Assembly: GCA_027924585.1 (NCBI GenBank)
Contig: BSBM01000779.1
Span: forward strand, 11,993,001-12,057,000
Source: Larix kaempferi
Taxonomy: Eukaryota > Streptophyta > Pinopsida > Pinales > Pinaceae
Direction of reading: 5' to 3'
DNA length: 64,000 bases
In this document: in pieces, positions 60,775-64,000 of the stretch
Layout of the letters: the number at the start of each line of letters is the position of its first letter
Numbering within the stretch: position 1 is the stretch's first letter
The notes under the pieces: generated by a model
The model's input: the letters and a program-made list of their open reading frames with translations, nothing else
The model's database searches: none
What the model was told of the DNA's origin: nothing
Made by a program: the position numbers and the translations under genes

Positions 60775-61243
60775 ATGTGGGTATTAGGATTTTGGTTATC
60801 TTCCTTAGCAGCAGGAATTTCCATGCTCGTATTTCTAGTAGGAACGCCCTGTTATCGACATCGAATGCTTGGAGATAACCTACTCCCGCTACCCAGTACA
60901 GAGAGTGCAATCAATCAAGGATGGAGGTCTGTATATGCGCAACCCTAATAGGAATCTAAGTACCCTTTCTGGTAGTCTCAATATTCATTTCACCGTCTAT
61001 ATAGTCTATTTGGATATGGTAAGTATTGTACTGTATGCTGCTTTTTTTGTCTTATTTGGATACTGATAGATTACATTGATTTTGTATTGTTTTTTAGAAC
61101 ATAAGCACGCAGTTGAAGTTGAAGGAAAACCGAAAAGTCCATGGAGACTTTGCACGGTGACTAAAGTGGAAGAAGTAAAATGCATGCTCAGGTTGCTTCC
61201 CATCTGCTTGTGCACAATCAGGTTGCTTCAATGTCCATATTGA
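60775..61243 (+). pseudogene. NRT1/PTR (NPF) transporter gene fragment, at least two exons
   Basis: 60775 to about 60870 encodes a hydrophobic segment ending in MLVFLVGTPCYRHR, the transmembrane helix plus G-T-x-x-Y-R-h signature found in the middle of NPF/PTR nitrate and peptide transporters. After a ttttttag acceptor at 61097, 61098-61243 encodes SPWRLCTVTKVEEVKCMLR and LLPI, the hallmark W-(R/K)-L-C-T-V-T-Q-V-E-E-x-K-x-x-x-R-x-x-P-I motif that follows it in the same family (Lys for the usual Gln here). The order and orientation fit. The rest of a ~600-residue, 12-helix protein is absent, so this is a captured or relic fragment, not a working transporter. It lies between the inverted arms. 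Confidence 0.75.
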
Positions 61244-61884
61244 GATTTATCTTACATTCTGCATTTTGTAGTTGTCATTCTGTAGTTGTAGGTTAACACT
61301 CTGTATCTTTAGATTGCATATTTTTATGAGCATTATGGAGTGAACTTCTATTGAAATTCGATGCATGTTTGTGAGTATTTCAGCAAGCAAGTTTAAGTTC
61401 GTTTCAGTCCATACTTTTATTTCATTTATTTGTAAATCCAAGTCATTCTTAGGACTCTCCAACAAACATGTTTGTAAATTTGTAAATGTTTTTATATTTC
61501 TATAGTTAGTATATTTATTTTAGGATTAGTTTAGCCTTTAGTTTATTTAGATTACTTTTAGTATTTTACTTACTTAGATTATTTTAAACCATTAGTTGTA
61601 GGTTAAACAATCAAAATACAGGAGAAAATTGATCGTTGCTCATATTAAAAAAAGAAACATTGTTTACAATTCCACTAATAGACTAATAGAAAATAATTTC
61701 AATTTCAAGTTGGACAAACTTTGGCACCCATACTTCTAAACCTAGTTGATATCGTACGTTTGTATTTAAGCTTTTTGTATGACTAATGTGCATTCCAAAC
61801 TTCATGATTGTTGAACAAAACCTGTCAGGAAATGCATCATGTTGGTAAGAAGGTGAATCAATATTAAGTCCACTACTGTGCCAA
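61244..61884. other. Non-coding spacer before the right arm
   Basis: AT-rich. A small ttattt/tagatta(c/t)tt repeat occurs near 61505-61600. No gene was seen. Confidence 0.4.
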
Positions 61885-62703
61885 ATTCAACCTAATTAGG
61901 GTATCAAAAACATCTCCATCCCTGTGTTAAAGGGGTTTACATCGTGCACAGTTTCCATTTGAACAGTTTACATCGTGCACAGTTTCCACGTCACCAGACC
62001 CTACCTGTTGTAGACACGTTCTTTATTCTTCTGGCGCAACTGGAAATTTCCACCCGTCTTCGAAGCTTTTGAGAACAACGACACATAGATAATATGTCGA
62101 TTTTGAATGCCCTTTTTATTTTATATAGACTTTTTTCCTTATCTTTCTTGCAACTTTCCAAACGTACCCTATTTTCAGCCGTTGATCGCACGTGTTGAAA
62201 TTCAGGCCATCACATCACCTGTCCTCTTACCTCTATGCCGATATCCGCGACCTTTAACAATGGTTTTCTTTCCTGGTCGCAAGTCCATGTGGATCAACTA
62301 TCAATTGACACCTGTTAAGGTGGTTTCGCCTCCGCGACCACCTTGACCTTTACTGAGTGTGCACTTTCCACGATGTGGAGATGATCTCGTCCTATGATCT
62401 CCCATATTCCATCCCCCTACCATCCGATCATCGTCAAATACGTGGGTGCATTTCCCAGCTGCCTCTATATCTGCCACATGCCATGTCCCACGCCTCTCCC
62501 ATAGTTAAGCTCCTTGGCGGTTTCCGCATGGCACATAGTGGGTTGTGATACCACCATTGTGTCGATGCACTGCAATACAAGTGCGCCACATATCCTCATG
62601 GTTTCTTTACCGCAACCACTTACAACATATTCCAAACGTGCTTTTTGGCGGTGCGGCGTTGCACGATCGTCGTTGATTCTTTTCTCTATCATCTCCGTGG
62701 TTA
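61885..62703 (-). repeat. Right inverted arm of the 55-62.7 kb element
   Basis: Inverted copy of 55020-55735. Read on minus it holds a second start (ATGGAAACTGTGCACGATG, ending near 61942), then a deletion, then the shared ataccctaattaggtt. A 35-bp internal tandem duplication (gaaactgtgcacgatgtaaa) lies near 61937-61990, and about 130 bp of extra sequence lies near 62490-62640. Confidence 0.85.
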
Positions 62704-63080
62704 GATTTTGCCGAGCTCTATTGCGCCTTTCTGTGCACCTGCATGGAAATGCCACAGAGCAACATGAGTGAGTGCTGAATTCAGCTGAGCGAAATCTCTG
62801 GATTTTAGTTTTAACACGCTTACAGTTTTAAAGCATCTCTCTTCAGCTGACGAATGCTTTACATTTTGTTGCATGTCAATGTCGATCCAGAAGAAAGTAC
62901 ACATTAATAGAGCTGATTCGATTTGATTGTTGAGCAAAATTTTAAAAGTATATATTGTTCTAAAATCTAAATTGACAGAGTAATACAATAATTGGTAGAT
63001 TGAGGAGTCCCTCCTCATGTCCTTGTCAAGACTCAGAGTCATGCCTATACCTATGGATTCAATCATGTATCTAAGTCTGA
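62704..63080. other. Spacer downstream of the right arm
   Basis: No coding signal that I trust, and no terminal motif marking the outer end of the inverted-arm element. Confidence 0.35.
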
Positions 63081-63402
63081 TCATATTATTTGATGGATTT
63101 GCTCATAATCCTTATATGACAGAGTCCTCGATGCGTCAACGTTATGAAACTGCTTTGCCATTACCGCCCTCATAAGCCTGCAACATATAAACAAAACAAT
63201 ATAAGGGAAATAATATAAAGTGCAAACATTCCATATAGTCTGAACTTTCAGAGGCCACATAGAATGACAAAAACTGATTATCTTTATCAGAGGTTGCATA
63301 GAATATAGAGAGCTTCAGCCGAGGATTGAAATCCTCGAGAACCCGTCCGATGACTCTCAATTCCACCAACTCCCGGTTTATCTCTTCCAATGTGATGGCC
63401 AT
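63081..63402 (-). CDS. Possible small two-exon gene, unrecognised
   Basis: ATG at 63402 opens MAITLEEINRELVELRVIGR and continues to about SSDYME near 63235. A T-rich stretch ending in gttgcag (about 63182-63230) looks like an intron. The next segment then reads MRAVMAKQFHNVDASRTLSY to a TGA near 63090. The simple donor/acceptor pair does not join these in phase, so the exact splice is unresolved. The first exon has the alternating hydrophobic pattern of a small beta-barrel (LRVIGRVLEDFNPRLKLSIF), vaguely like OB-fold proteins, but this is speculation. It lies outside the inverted arms. Confidence 0.35.
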
Positions 63403-64000
63403 TCTTTCTGATGGCGATGCGATGAGAAATTTCTGAAGGTATATTTTATGAAAGAATTGGTGGCGACAAGATCAGAATTGATTTCTGATCTTCAAACTAT
63501 ATTTTATGAAATAATTGGATGGCGATTCAGAAACGATTCACCATTTCGTTTATTTAAACGACTCCCGCGTGGCAGGATCAACCTTTAGTTCTCCCACACG
63601 CTCAACCTTTCATTCTCCCATTCGATTAAACAAAACAAACCGCTGATTATTGCTAATCCGATAAAACCTTTGGGTAACCTTTCAGCAAACTGCAAATCTA
63701 TGTCGATGGATGTATGTGCTCGACTAAGAATATACCTAGATTTCCCATCTTAGCCTTCCATCCTTAATCTCGATTAAAAAGCTGCGATTGCCCTCCATAT
63801 ACATACAAAAGCTCATTGAAGCGCCTATCGGTGAAATATAGAATCTTTATATGAATTAAGATAGAAAATTACATATAAAACATTTTTAAGATGAGATGGG
63901 TTAAGACCAAGTGATGTTTGATTTGGATATATTTCTTGTGTTTCGATTTAATTATATGTTAATTAATTGATTAAATGGTTTTTTCTATCCCATAAATTAT
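63403..64000. other. Upstream region of the small minus-strand gene
   Basis: A phrase, tattttatgaaa(g/t)aattgg, occurs twice near 63440 and 63501. Otherwise no feature was recognised. It would hold the promoter of the minus-strand gene if that gene is real. Confidence 0.35.

Noticed and set aside
1-64000. CRISPR arrays, operons or bacterial promoters
   Set aside because: The sequence is eukaryotic, with introns, plant retrotransposons and satellites. The tandem repeats here lack spacers of constant size.

Overview
The window reads as land-plant nuclear DNA from a large, repeat-rich genome. The signs are a retrotransposon primer site complementary to initiator tRNA-Met, a Tat/Ogre-like gag-protease element, a DUF6570-type Helitron, a plant F-box gene, fragments of an NRT1/PTR (NPF) transporter, spliced exons with GT..AG borders, and satellite units carrying a telobox-like AAACCCTAG. 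I cannot fix the species. A Helitron protein with a DUF6570-like region suggests a non-flowering plant, but that is inference. No rRNA, tRNA or CRISPR was seen.

Layout. 1-1610 is a TCA/CAT microsatellite with a higher-order unit. 2046-5884 holds CG-rich palindromic repeats followed by a decayed transposase-like gene. 6332-11057 is a ~358-bp satellite in two subfamilies, split by 1.9 kb of unrelated DNA. 12253-24906 is a minus-strand multi-exon gene or gene relic whose exon is cut by a young LTR element (13776-24257, TSD CGTGC). That element encodes only gag and protease. 25-30 kb is mostly non-coding. 30.9-48.3 kb is a minus-strand Helitron Rep-helicase relic. Its coding region is split by an 11-kb LARD-like retrotransposon (35011-46063, TSD GTTCA) with 4.18-kb LTRs and no proteins. 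An F-box pseudogene lies at 50-51.3 kb, and a partial inverted copy lies on the far side of the Helitron at 30.1-30.7 kb. 51.5-54.9 kb is very AT-rich. 55.0-62.7 kb is flanked by long inverted arms. It contains a 1134-codon reading frame broken by four stops but no frameshift, plus captured exons including NPF pieces. 63.1-63.4 kb has a possible small minus-strand gene.

How it fits together. This is accessory, transposon-built sequence, with at least two precise nested insertions that can be undone on paper from their target-site duplications. The older coding relics have been killed mainly by stop substitutions rather than indels. Most of those stops can be derived from CGA, CAG or CAA by C-to-T change. 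In one place the two F-box copies show it directly, CGA in one and TGA in the other. Only the gag-protease ORF is long and intact. The least explained items are the 1134-codon frame between inverted arms, the transposase-like gene with its palindromic array, and the two protein-poor LTR elements that must be mobilised in trans.
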